In this document: positions 41,999-50,999 of the stretch, in pieces
Numbering within the stretch: the stretch's first letter is position 1
How the letters are laid out: the number at the start of each line of letters is the position of its first letter
Source: Allokutzneria sp. A3M-2-11 16
GTDB taxonomy: Bacteria; Actinomycetota; Actinomycetes; Mycobacteriales; Pseudonocardiaceae
NCBI RefSeq assembly: GCF_024213555.1
Contig: NZ_JANAVO010000002.1
Location: 230,169-294,168, forward strand
Reading direction: 5' to 3'
Length of the DNA stretch: 64,000 nt
Notes under the pieces: generated by a model
What the model was told of the DNA's origin: nothing
Databases searched by the model: none
Seen by the model: only the letters and a program-made list of their open reading frames with translations
Program-made: the position numbers and the translations under genes

Positions 41999-44518
41999 AT
42001 GACCGTTGGCAGCCACGCGGATTGGCCGCTCACCGGCCGCTCCGCCGAGCTGGACTCGATCACGGCGGTGCTGCGGCGGGGCGAGCGGGGCGGCGTGCTG
42101 CTCACCGGGGAGGCCGGGATCGGCAAGTCCCGGCTGGCCAGGGCGGTGTTCCAGCGGTGCCGCGCGGACGGGCTGCTCGTGGTCACCGCCACCGGGGCGG
42201 AGGCGACGCGGGAGATGCCGTTCGCCGCGGTGGCGGGCTGGCTGCCGGAGGGCACGAAACCCAGCATGCGCGCGGACTTCTTCGGCGCGGCGACGCGGCG
42301 GTTGCGCGCGCTGGCGAACGGGCGACGGATCGTGCTCGGCCTGGACGACGCGCATTTCCTCGATGACGTCTCGGCGGCGCTGGTGCAACACCTGGCGACC
42401 ACGGTGGACGCGCGCCCCGTGGCCACCGCGCGAGCCGCGGCCGCCGAGCGCGATCCGGTCGCGGCGCTGCGCAGACGGGGGCTGGTCGAAGTGTTCGAGG
42501 TGCGGCCGTTGTCCGCGGTGGAGGTGACCGATCTGCTGCACGGAGTGCTCGGCGGTCCGGTCGCCGGTCTCACCGCGGAGTTGTTGTGCCACAACAGTCA
42601 GGGCAATCCGCTGTTCCTGCGGCACCTGATCGACTCCGGCCTGGAGTCGGGCGCGCTCGCGGAGCGGGACGGGGTCTGGTGCTGGAACGGGCCGCTGACC
42701 CCGCACGCGCGGCTCGGCGACGCGGTCGCGGCGGCCATCGGCACGCTCACCGAGGCGGACGCGCGGGCGATGGAGTACCTGGCGCACGCCGAGCCCGTCG
42801 AAGCGGATGTGTTGGAGCGCTTGGTTCCGGCGGCTGTGCTGGACGGTTTGGAAGCGCGGTCGCTGCTCGCCGTCGAGCCCAGTGGCAGCCATTTGCTCGT
42901 GCGCTGCGCTCATCCGCTCTACGGCGAGGTCACGCGTGCCCGCACCGGGCGCCTGCGCAGGCGGAGGGTGTTCCGGCGGTTGGCGGAGGCGGGCGCGACC
43001 GATCAGCTGCGCGCCGTGGACTGGCGACTGCGCGGAGGTCTCGCCGTCTCCGACGATCAGGTGCTCGGCGCCGCGCGAGAAGCGTTGACCCGCTGCGATC
43101 CCAGGCTCGCCGAGGAGTTGGCGCGCCGCATCCCGAGCACGGCCGCGCTGAGCGTACTGAGCCAGGCTTTGGTGGCCCAGGGCAAGGCCGAAGAGGCAGA
43201 GTCGTTGCTGTGCAAGGAAACCACGGGCGAGCTGGTGGCGATCCGGGCGATCAACCTGCTCTGGGGGCTGCGCCGCCCGGACGCCGCGGCGGAGGTCGTG
43301 CGAGCCGCATCCGAAAGATCACCGGAACTCGGCGTCGCTGAGCTGGCAATCGATTTCTTTGGCAGCGGCCGGATTCGCGCGGTGGACCGGGCCGATCTGG
43401 CGCCCACGACACCCGTGGTCGCGGGCGCGGCGGCGACGCTCAGCGTCTACCTGCGGACCTTCGCCGGGCGGCCGGAGCAGGTCGTCACGGAGTTCGGCGA
43501 ACTGGGCCTGTCCCATGTGTGGGCGTCGTTGCGCGGGGCGGCGCGCGCATGTCACCTGCACGCGCTCACCCTGACCGGCCGTATCCGGGAGGCTTTACTC
43601 ACCGGGGAGCGCTACTACGCGGAGGCGGTCGCGGAGGGCGATCCGGCCGAGGTCGCGTTGATCGCGCTGGAACGCGGCGTGTGCGAGTCGTGGTCGGGAC
43701 GCGTTCCCCAAGCCCTGCCGTACTTCCGCGAGGCCCGCGCCCTGGTCACCGACGCGATGCCGTTCCCCATCCAGGCTTATGTGGCGAGCGAGTTCGCCGC
43801 GTGCGCCGCCGCCCTGCGCGAGCCGTCCGCCGACGTGATCGCCGAGACGCGTGCACGGATGCCTTCGGAATCCGGGCTCAGCGACCACATGGCCTTCGCC
43901 GAGATCCGGGTGCTGGCCAACTCCGGGCAGTCCACGCACGCGGCCACCCTGTTGGAAGCCTTGGTGCGCAAGCACATCGGTGCCGGAAGGCTGACGAACG
44001 CGGTGGAGTGCCAGTACTACCTGTGCCGCATGCGACCATCCATTGTGGACGCGTCGCTGCTCGCGGAGCTGGCAACGCGTTGTGACAGCCCGGCATTCCC
44101 GTTGTTCGCCGCACACGCGCACGCCCTGGCCACCCGCGATGTCGCCGCGTTGGAGGCGTCCGCCGTGCGGTTGGCGGAGCTGGGCTACGGCGGCATGGCG
44201 TTGGAGGCGGCGACGGTGGGCGCGGACGTGGCGAAGGGAAGATCGCGCACGGCGGCCCGGCTCGGCCGGATGGCGGAGCGCCTGTCGACGGAGTGCGGAT
44301 TCAGCCCGGTGTGGCTGAACCCGCTGACCGGCCCGCAACCCCTGACCACGCGGGAGCGCGAGGTGTGCGAGCTCGCGGTGGCGGGCCTGGACAACGCGGG
44401 CATCGCGTCTCGGTTGGCGGTCTCGGTGCGCACGGTCGGCAACCACCTGCAACACGCCTACGCCAAGCTCGGGGTACGCCGCCGCACCGATCTCGCCGCC
44501 GCGCTCAACCTGCCCTGA
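41999..44518 (+). CDS. LuxR-family ATP-binding regulator (LAL type)
   Basis: This is an 839-residue protein. The N-terminal AAA domain has the P-loop GEAGIGKS at 37-44 and LGLDDAHFLDD as Walker B. A long helical TPR-like middle follows. The C-terminal LuxR helix-turn-helix reads LTTREREVCELAVAGLDNAGIASRLAVSVRTVGNHLQHAYAKLGVRRRTDL. It lies 72 bases after the GH42 gene on the same strand, so it may control the glycan locus. Codon 533 is TTA, which would tie its synthesis to the rare leucine tRNA. It converges with the MFS gene, overlapping by 14 bases. Confidence 0.9.
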   Translation: MTVGSHADWPLTGRSAELDSITAVLRRGERGGVLLTGEAGIGKSRLARAVFQRCRADGLLVVTATGAEATREMPFAAVAGWLPEGTKPSMRADFFGAATRRLRALANGRRIVLGLDDAHFLDDVSAALVQHLATTVDARPVATARAAAAERDPVAALRRRGLVEVFEVRPLSAVEVTDLLHGVLGGPVAGLTAELLCHNSQGNPLFLRHLIDSGLESGALAERDGVWCWNGPLTPHARLGDAVAAAIGTLTEADARAMEYLAHAEPVEADVLERLVPAAVLDGLEARSLLAVEPSGSHLLVRCAHPLYGEVTRARTGRLRRRRVFRRLAEAGATDQLRAVDWRLRGGLAVSDDQVLGAAREALTRCDPRLAEELARRIPSTAALSVLSQALVAQGKAEEAESLLCKETTGELVAIRAINLLWGLRRPDAAAEVVRAASERSPELGVAELAIDFFGSGRIRAVDRADLAPTTPVVAGAAATLSVYLRTFAGRPEQVVTEFGELGLSHVWASLRGAARACHLHALTLTGRIREALLTGERYYAEAVAEGDPAEVALIALERGVCESWSGRVPQALPYFREARALVTDAMPFPIQAYVASEFAACAAALREPSADVIAETRARMPSESGLSDHMAFAEIRVLANSGQSTHAATLLEALVRKHIGAGRLTNAVECQYYLCRMRPSIVDASLLAELATRCDSPAFPLFAAHAHALATRDVAALEASAVRLAELGYGGMALEAATVGADVAKGRSRTAARLGRMAERLSTECGFSPVWLNPLTGPQPLTTREREVCELAVAGLDNAGIASRLAVSVRTVGNHLQHAYAKLGVRRRTDLAAALNLP

Positions 44519-45722
44519 GCCCGCGGACCTGCGGCGACAGCAACGCGCCCAGGCTGGACAGGAGCATCAGCACACCGCACCACACCAGCACCGCACCGTA
44601 GCCGAAACTCTGCGCGAGCGGTCCGATGAACAGCAGCGTCAAGGGCGCCAGGGTGAGCTGGCCGAACAGGTCGTAAGAGCTGACGCGGGACAGCGATTCC
44701 GCGGGCACTTCGCGCTGCACCGTGGTCATCCACAGCACGCCGAAGAAGCTCCCCGCCACACCGCACGCGAACATCGACAACGCGGTCAGCCACACCGGCG
44801 CGACAATGCCGAGCAGCACCATCGGGATCGGGAAGACGAAGCTGAGCAGCAACGCCGTCACCAGCGGCCGCCGAGGGCGAAGGCGCCGGGCGACCGTGGA
44901 CCCGGCGAGCAGCCCGAGCGAGTGGCAGGCCACGATCACCGACCACGCCGGAGCTCCGCCGAGGCCGTCCTCCGCCGCCAGCGGGCCGAGCACCCCGGTC
45001 ACCGCGACGATCGCCGCCACCGTGACGGTCTGCTGGAGCACCACCACCCACAACCACTGGCGGGAGGAGAACTCGCGCCAGCCGTCGCGCAGGTCCACCC
45101 ACCCGCTCGTGGCCGTCACCCTGGTCTGCGGGGGCAGCCGCATCGCCCACACCAGCACCGCGCTGACCAGGAAAGACACCGCGTTCAGCGCGATCGCCCA
45201 CCCCGCGCCGACCAGGCTCACCACCAGACCGGACAGCCCGAAGCCGAGCACCAGGGACAGGCCGACCGCGGTCTGCAGAAGCGCGTTGGCCTGCTGAAGG
45301 CGCTCGGTCGGCACGATCTCCGGCACCACCCCGGACAACGCGGGCAGGAACAGCGGGAGCGAGATGCCGGAGACCACGGCGAGCGCGGCCAGCACCGGGA
45401 TCGTCGCCTGGCCGGTGAGCAGGACGACCGCCATCGCGCCGTAGGCGAGCAGGCCGATCACATCCGCGACGATCATCAGGCCGCTGCGCGAGGTGCGGTC
45501 CGCGATCACGCCGCCGAGCAGCACGAACAGCAGCTGCGGGAGCGCCTGGCAGGCGAGCACCACCGACAGCTCCGTCGGCGTGGCCCCGGGCAGGCCGAGC
45601 ACCGCGAACGCGAGCGCCACGCGGGCGAACCCGTTGCCGAGCACCGAGATCGCACGTGCTGCGAACAGGAAGGTGAAGGGGCGGTTGCGCAGCAACAACG
45701 GCGGCGAGGTCACGGTTTCCAC
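44505..45722 (-). CDS. MFS transporter, MdtG/enterobactin-exporter-like
   Basis: This is a protein of about 405 residues from a GTG (a GTG three codons later is equally possible). It has twelve hydrophobic segments; FTFLFAARAISVLGNGFARVALAFAVL at the start and LGGVIADRTSRSGLMIVADVIGLL as loop A. This is the MFS_3/DHA-exporter pattern. The cargo is unknown. It is divergent from the PhyH gene. Confidence 0.82.
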   Translation of the reverse strand: METVTSPPLLLRNRPFTFLFAARAISVLGNGFARVALAFAVLGLPGATPTELSVVLACQALPQLLFVLLGGVIADRTSRSGLMIVADVIGLLAYGAMAVVLLTGQATIPVLAALAVVSGISLPLFLPALSGVVPEIVPTERLQQANALLQTAVGLSLVLGFGLSGLVVSLVGAGWAIALNAVSFLVSAVLVWAMRLPPQTRVTATSGWVDLRDGWREFSSRQWLWVVVLQQTVTVAAIVAVTGVLGPLAAEDGLGGAPAWSVIVACHSLGLLAGSTVARRLRPRRPLVTALLLSFVFPIPMVLLGIVAPVWLTALSMFACGVAGSFFGVLWMTTVQREVPAESLSRVSSYDLFGQLTLAPLTLLFIGPLAQSFGYGAVLVWCGVLMLLSSLGALLSPQVRGLRAG

Positions 45723-45804
45723 CCCGCTCAACGTAGTGCCCTTACCAGCCCTTACGCACGAAAACCAGTTGCCGTGAGGCTGCGCGACGGCGAAGGTACC
45801 GGGC

Positions 45805-46476
45805 ATGCGGGAGTTCCGGGAGAACGGGTTCGTCAAGATCGAGAACGCGTTTCCGCGCGAGCTCGCCGATGCGGGCCGGGAGATCCTGTGGCGCGACACG
45901 GGATTCGATCCCGACGACCGGAGCACGTGGACCAAGCCCGTGGTGCGGCTCGGCGACTACGCCCAGGAGCCGTTCCGGCGCGCGGTGAACACGCCTGAGC
46001 TGCACCGGGCGTTCGACGAGCTGGTCGGCCCCGGCCGATGGCTACCGCGCGGCAGCCTCGGCACCTTCCCGGTCCGCTTCCCGCATCCGGACGAGCCGGG
46101 CGACGACGGCTGGCACGCGGAGGCGAGCTTCTACACCGCCACCGGCCAGATGCGGCTGAACCACCGTTCGAAGGGCCGCGCGCTGCTGATGCTGTTCCTG
46201 TTCTCCGACGTCGGCGAGGACGACGCGCCCACCCGCATCCGCGTCGGCTCGCACCTGGACGTGCCGAAAGTGCTTGAGCCGTACGGAGAAGAGGGCGCGG
46301 AGTTCTTCGAGGTGTCGCCGCACATCGACAAGGCGACCGCGCACCGGCCGGTCACCTTCGCGACCGGCCGGGCCGGTGATGTCTACCTGTGCCACCCGTT
46401 CCTCGTGCACGCCGCGCAACCGCACCGCGGCACCACGCCGAAGTTCATGGCGCAACCGCCCCTGCTACCGGCTTAG
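45805..46476 (+). CDS. phytanoyl-CoA dioxygenase (PhyH) family protein
   Basis: This is a 223-residue Fe(II)/2-oxoglutarate enzyme. The first iron ligands fit His104 with Glu106 (WHAEASF; the canonical second ligand is Asp), and the distal His lies in LCHPFLVHAAQPHRG with the 2OG-binding Arg. The substrate is unknown. Its stop overlaps the amidase stop on the other strand by four bases. Confidence 0.75.
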   Translation: MREFRENGFVKIENAFPRELADAGREILWRDTGFDPDDRSTWTKPVVRLGDYAQEPFRRAVNTPELHRAFDELVGPGRWLPRGSLGTFPVRFPHPDEPGDDGWHAEASFYTATGQMRLNHRSKGRALLMLFLFSDVGEDDAPTRIRVGSHLDVPKVLEPYGEEGAEFFEVSPHIDKATAHRPVTFATGRAGDVYLCHPFLVHAAQPHRGTTPKFMAQPPLLPA

Positions 46477-47855
46477 AAACTCGGCCACGACGGTTGAGCC
46501 GGGCGAATCCGCTCGTAGGTACGGACGAGCCCGAGCACTCCGACGTCGTTGAAGCGGTGCCCGGCGATCTGGAGGCCGATCGGCAACCCGTCACCGGTGA
46601 AGCCGCAGTTGACCGACGCGGCGGGCTGGCCGGACATGTTGTACGGCACGGTGAACCCGATGTGCTCGAACGGCGCCAGCGGATTGTTGTCGGGGGAAGC
46701 CGACTCCGCGTCGAAGGCGGGCACCGGCGACACCGGGGACAGCACGTAGTCGAAGGGCTTGAGCGCGCGCTCCGCGGCGACGGCCATCGCGTCCATCTGG
46801 CCGTACCCGCGATAGACCTCAAGCCCTGACAGGCCGGAACCGCTCTCCACCCATTCGCGGATGAACGGCAACACGCGCGCCCTGCGCTCCACCGGCATCC
46901 GCTCGAAGTCCGACCAGAACCGCATGCGCCAGAAATCGTTGAGGCCGCTCAGCATCTCGCTGCCGATGATCGGCCCGATCGGCTCGACCGCCGCACCCGC
47001 CGCCTCGAACGCCCTGGCCGCGGCGGTCACGGCCGCGGCGATCTCCGGGTGCACCGGGAGACCCACGCCCGCGTCGAGCTGGAGCCCGATGCGCAGCCCG
47101 CGCGGGTAGACCGGCGGGCACCGCCAGTCCAGCTCCTGCGGCGGCAGGCTGAGGTGATCGCGACTGTCCGGTTTGGACAGTACGGACATCAGCAGCGCGG
47201 CGTCCTTCGCGGTCCTGGTCATCGGGCCGACGACGCGCCCGGGATAGGGCGGGTCCACCGGTACTCGGCCGAACGTGGGCTTGAGCCCGACCAGCGCGCA
47301 CCAGCCCGCGGGCAACCGGATCGAGCCGCCGATGTCCGTGCCGACGTGCAGCGGTCCGTAGCCCGCCGCGGCCGCCGCCCCGGCTCCCGCGCTCGACCCA
47401 CCGGGTCCTTTGCTTGTGTCCCAAGGGTTCCTGGCCGTCGCGTGGAAGCTGGACAGGCCGGAGGAGAGCATGCCGAAATCGGGCATGGTGGTCTTGGCGA
47501 AGATCACCGCGCCCTCTTCGCGCAGCCGCGCGGCCGCGGGAGCGTCGGCCTCGGCGGGGACCAGCTCGGTCGCGGCGGTGCCGAGCGGGACCGGAGTGCC
47601 TTTGGTGGCGACGTTCTCCTTGACCGTCACCGGCACACCGTCAAGCGCTCCAACGGGTTCCTGGCGCCGCCAGCGCTGCTCCGCGGCCTTCGCGGTGGCC
47701 CGCGCCCCTTCGGCGTCGAGCGAGTAGGTGGCCCGCAGCACGGGCTCGCCCCGCTCGACCCTGGACAGCACCGCGTCCAGCATCTCCACCGGGGACACCG
47801 CCCCGGACCGGAACATCGCCACGGCGTCGACCGCGCTCAGGTCGGCCAGCTCCAC
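46473..47855 (-). CDS. amidase signature family hydrolase
   Basis: This is a 460-residue enzyme from a GTG with GGGAG upstream. The Ser-cisSer-Lys triad is visible: Lys79 (VTVKENVATKG), Ser155 within GPGGSSAG, and Ser178 in TDIGGSIRLPA. It hydrolyses an amide of unknown kind in the cytosol. It is not GatA, being isolated from gatB/gatC and shorter in the C-terminal part. It lies 14 nt behind the SDR gene and is probably co-transcribed with it. Confidence 0.88.
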   Translation of the reverse strand: MELADLSAVDAVAMFRSGAVSPVEMLDAVLSRVERGEPVLRATYSLDAEGARATAKAAEQRWRRQEPVGALDGVPVTVKENVATKGTPVPLGTAATELVPAEADAPAAARLREEGAVIFAKTTMPDFGMLSSGLSSFHATARNPWDTSKGPGGSSAGAGAAAAAGYGPLHVGTDIGGSIRLPAGWCALVGLKPTFGRVPVDPPYPGRVVGPMTRTAKDAALLMSVLSKPDSRDHLSLPPQELDWRCPPVYPRGLRIGLQLDAGVGLPVHPEIAAAVTAAARAFEAAGAAVEPIGPIIGSEMLSGLNDFWRMRFWSDFERMPVERRARVLPFIREWVESGSGLSGLEVYRGYGQMDAMAVAAERALKPFDYVLSPVSPVPAFDAESASPDNNPLAPFEHIGFTVPYNMSGQPAASVNCGFTGDGLPIGLQIAGHRFNDVGVLGLVRTYERIRPAQPSWPSF

Positions 47856-47869
47856 CCGCGCACTCCCTT

Positions 47870-48637
47870 CTAGTTCGGCGGGTCGAAGCGGCCGTCGACC
47901 GCCGTCCACCCGCCGTCCACGGCAAGGACCGAACCGGTGACGAAACTGGAGGCGTCCGACGCGAGGTAGACCACCGCGCCCGCCAGCTCCTGCGGCAGCG
48001 CCCACCGGCCGAGCGCGCCCTTCGCAGCATAGGCCCGATACCACTCCGGGCTGGCCTTGATCTGCGCGGTCAGCGGCGTCTCCACCACGCCGGGGGCGAT
48101 CGCGTTCACCCGCACACCGGCCGGGCCGAACTCCGCGGCCGCGGTGCGGACCAGCTGCACGAGCCCCGCCTTGGTCGCCGCGTACACGCCCTGCCCGGGT
48201 TCGACCGTGCTCGCGCGGATCGAGGAGAAGCCGATGATCGAGCCCCGGCCACGCCTGGTCATCGGCCCGCCGAAGGCCCGGAACACGTCGAAGGAGGCGC
48301 GCAGGTTCAACGACATCACCTTGTCGAAGTCCTCGCGCGTGTAGTCCAGCAGGCGCTTGCGCACGTTCGTCGCCGCGGTCAGCACCAGGCCGTCCACCTC
48401 GCCGAGGTCGTCCGCGGCGGCGTCGACCGCGTCCGCGTCGAGCACGTCGAGCCGGTACGGGCGCGCATCCCCGATCAGCTCGGCGGTCTCGGTCGCGGCG
48501 GCGAGGTCGCGGTCCCCGCAGACGACCTCGGCGCCTTGGGCGGCCAGAGCGCGCGCCGACTCCCTGCCGATGCCACTACCGGCACCGACCACGACGACCC
48601 GCTTGCCGTCCAGGCGGAACAGCCTCGAATAGTCCAC
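47870..48637 (-). CDS. short-chain dehydrogenase/reductase
   Basis: This is a 255-residue SDR when started at the GTG that has GGAGG 8 nt upstream; ATG and GTG five and six codons earlier are alternatives. The cofactor motif is GAGSGIG; TAAT replaces NNAG; the serine lies in IGFSSIRAS and Tyr/Lys in YAATKAGL. The end VLAVDGGWTAVDGRF is typical of sugar- or hydroxy-acid-oxidising SDRs. It sits in front of the amidase and behind the aldehyde dehydrogenase of the ABC operon, from which it is separated by a palindromic repeat. Confidence 0.88.
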   Translation of the reverse strand: MDYSRLFRLDGKRVVVVGAGSGIGRESARALAAQGAEVVCGDRDLAAATETAELIGDARPYRLDVLDADAVDAAADDLGEVDGLVLTAATNVRKRLLDYTREDFDKVMSLNLRASFDVFRAFGGPMTRRGRGSIIGFSSIRASTVEPGQGVYAATKAGLVQLVRTAAAEFGPAGVRVNAIAPGVVETPLTAQIKASPEWYRAYAAKGALGRWALPQELAGAVVYLASDASSFVTGSVLAVDGGWTAVDGRFDPPN

Positions 48638-48670
48638 GTTCGCCACCTCCATCACGACGCAGGCTTATTC

Positions 48671-48706
48671 CCTGAATGAGTCATTCAGGTACTTGAGGGC
48701 CCTCAA
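48671..48706. repeat. AATGAGTCATT-type palindromes
   Basis: CCTGAATGA-G-TCATTCAGG is a perfect palindrome, followed by the palindrome TTGAGGGCCCTCAA, then AATGACTCGTTCAGGG. The first belongs to the same family as the group at 15.84-15.92 kb. The site lies between two same-strand catabolic genes. Confidence 0.85.
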
Positions 48707-48768
48707 TGACTCGTTCAGGGCATTCAACGCACCAATCGCGGCATTCATGTTCGGGGTCGGCTTGATCG

Positions 48769-50205
48769 TCATGCGGGGCGGATTACGGCCATTCTGGTCA
48801 CGGTCAGTTCCTCGATCGCGAACCGCGGTCCTTCCCGTCCCGTGCCGGAGTCCTTGACCCCGCCGTAGGGCATCACGTCCGAGCGGAAGCCCGGGACCTC
48901 GTTCACCACGACCCCGCCCACCTGCAACCGCTCGACGGCGTCGAACGCGGTCTTTAGTGAACGCGTGAACACACTGGCGTGCAGTCCGTAGCGGGACGCG
49001 TTGACCACATCGAGTGCTTCGTCCACAGAAGACACGGTGCGCAGGCACACGACAGGCCCGAAGATCTCCTCGTCCCAACACGAAGCTCCGTCCGGCACAT
49101 CGGCGAGCACGGTCGGTTGGATCACACCGTCCACTTCGAACCCGCCAGCCAGGACGCGCGCACCCGCCTCCTGCGCTGCCGAGATCCACTCCAGTACCCG
49201 TTGCGTGGACTTCGAGTCGATGAGCGCGGACACTCGCGTCTTCTCCTCTCGCGGATCACCGACAACGACTTCACCAAGGCGGTCGAGCACACGCGAAACC
49301 AGCTGCGGGGCAACGGATTCCACGACGATCAGTCGCTGCACGGAGATGCACGCCTGGCCCGACGCGTAGAACCCGCCGCGCAGCACGGCATCCGCCGCCG
49401 CGTCCAGATCGGCGTCTTCGGCGACCACCAAGGCCGCGTTGGAACCCAACTCCAGCAACGTTTTTCGAGGCGCTGCATCCCGTGCGATGCGATGTCCGAC
49501 AGCGGCCGAGCCAGTGAACGACACCGCTCCGATGCGCGGATCGGTGACCAGAGCAGAACCAACCGAGGCGTCACCGGTGACGAGCTGCGCGATCTCGGCA
49601 GGAGCACCCTCCGCTTCAGCGGCCTCGCGAACCAGGTGCAGCAACCACAACGTGGCCAGCGGTGTCTGCGGCGCGGGCTTGCACACGATTGGACAGCCAG
49701 CGGCGATGGCGGGCGCGATCTTGTGAGTGGCAAGGAGCAGCGGGTAGTTGAACCCGGCGATCCCGACGACGACACCGATCGGCTTACGCGTCCAGAAACC
49801 GATCAGCCCATCCCCGGACGGGAGCAGGTCCAGCGGCACCGTCTCCCCGTGCAGCCGCGCGACTTCCTCGGCCGCGGCGGAAAGGGTGACCAACGTCCTG
49901 GCGACCTCGACCTTGCAGTCCACCAGCGGTTTGCCAGTCTCCAAGACCAGCAGGTTCTCGAACTCCGTCTGCCGTTCCAAGACCGCTGCGTGCACGCGCA
50001 GCAACACCGAACGGCGCACACGCGACGACAGCGCGGCGATCTTCGGCGCGACGGCGACAGCGTGGTCGATCGCGGCATGTGCCTGCGCGGGCGTGCCAAC
50101 GGGGGCTTGCGCCACTTCGCTTCCGTCGTAAGGGAAGCGGATCGTCTCGGTGCGTTCGGCCGGGACCCATCCGGCTCCAATCGGTAGTCCCTCGAAGAAT
50201 TTCAC
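48769..50205 (-). CDS. aldehyde dehydrogenase
   Basis: This is a 478-residue NAD(P)-dependent enzyme, GTG start overlapping the ATPase stop (GTGA). Catalytic Cys286 (GQACISVQ), Glu252 (LLELGSNAAL), Asn153 (GFNYP) and Lys176 (CKPAPQ) are all present. It resembles glyceraldehyde-3-phosphate/lactaldehyde-type ALDHs in the SNAA motif. It is the last gene of the ABC operon, and would oxidise an aldehyde formed from the imported compound. Substrate unknown. Confidence 0.88.
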   Translation of the reverse strand: MKFFEGLPIGAGWVPAERTETIRFPYDGSEVAQAPVGTPAQAHAAIDHAVAVAPKIAALSSRVRRSVLLRVHAAVLERQTEFENLLVLETGKPLVDCKVEVARTLVTLSAAAEEVARLHGETVPLDLLPSGDGLIGFWTRKPIGVVVGIAGFNYPLLLATHKIAPAIAAGCPIVCKPAPQTPLATLWLLHLVREAAEAEGAPAEIAQLVTGDASVGSALVTDPRIGAVSFTGSAAVGHRIARDAAPRKTLLELGSNAALVVAEDADLDAAADAVLRGGFYASGQACISVQRLIVVESVAPQLVSRVLDRLGEVVVGDPREEKTRVSALIDSKSTQRVLEWISAAQEAGARVLAGGFEVDGVIQPTVLADVPDGASCWDEEIFGPVVCLRTVSSVDEALDVVNASRYGLHASVFTRSLKTAFDAVERLQVGGVVVNEVPGFRSDVMPYGGVKDSGTGREGPRFAIEELTVTRMAVIRPA

Positions 50206-50999
50206 GCAAACCTCCGCATGGCTGTTCGCAACGTGGGCACGGCGGCGATCAGCTCTCGCGTGTACGAGTGTTGGGGCGACTCGTAAATCTCCTCAGCCGC
50301 GCCCATCTCCACGATCTCGCCGGAGCGCATCACCGCGACGGTGTCGCAGACGTGCCGAACCACCGACAAGTCGTGCGAGACGAACACGAGCGTCAACGAG
50401 AACCGCTCCACCAGGTCCGCGAGCAGGTTGAGGATCTGGGCACGCACCGAGACGTCGAGCGCGCTGACGGGCTCGTCCGCGACCAGGACGCTCGGGTTCG
50501 GCGCCAGGGCGCGGGCGATGGAGATGCGTTGGCGCTGGCCACCGGAGAACTGGTGCGGGAACCGATCCGCCGACTGCTGCGGCAGTCCGACGGCGTCTAG
50601 CAACTCCTTCAGCCGCCCAGCAGGATCGGAATGCCCTTGCGCGACAAGGGGTTCACAGATGATGTCGCGGACGCGCATGCGCGGGTCGAGCGATCCCATC
50701 GGGTCCTGGAACACGACCTGGAGCTCACGCCGGAGGAACTTGAGCCGCCGCTCCGGGAGCCCTGTGATGTCCTTGCCCTGGAAACTGATCGTTCCCGAGG
50801 TGGGCTTGTCCAGCGCGGCCAGCAGGCGGATCAGCGTGGACTTGCCCGAGCCGGACTCGCCGACCACGCCGAACCGGGCCTGGCGCGGCAGGTCGAAGGA
50901 CACCCCGCGCAGCGCTTCGACCCGGGTCCCCGGCACGGTGAGCGAGGTTCGCGGGCGGCGGTAGACCCGATGCAGGTCACGCACTTCGATCACGTTCAC
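50202..50999 (-). CDS. Opp/Dpp-type ABC transporter ATPase (OppF-like)
   Basis: This is a 265-residue ATPase, GTG overlapping the previous gene. Walker A is GESGSGKST, signature FSGGQRQR, Walker B VLVADEPVSALD, switch His in SHDLSVV. The C-terminal oligopeptide extension (YESPQHSYTRELIAAVP) is present in short form. It works with the second ATPase and two permeases of the same operon. Confidence 0.9.
   Translation of the reverse strand: MNVIEVRDLHRVYRRPRTSLTVPGTRVEALRGVSFDLPRQARFGVVGESGSGKSTLIRLLAALDKPTSGTISFQGKDITGLPERRLKFLRRELQVVFQDPMGSLDPRMRVRDIICEPLVAQGHSDPAGRLKELLDAVGLPQQSADRFPHQFSGGQRQRISIARALAPNPSVLVADEPVSALDVSVRAQILNLLADLVERFSLTLVFVSHDLSVVRHVCDTVAVMRSGEIVEMGAAEEIYESPQHSYTRELIAAVPTLRTAMRRFA

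Noticed and set aside
46473..47855. GatA subunit of the amidotransferase
   Set aside because: It is an amidase-signature protein, but there is no gatB or gatC and it is grouped with an SDR.
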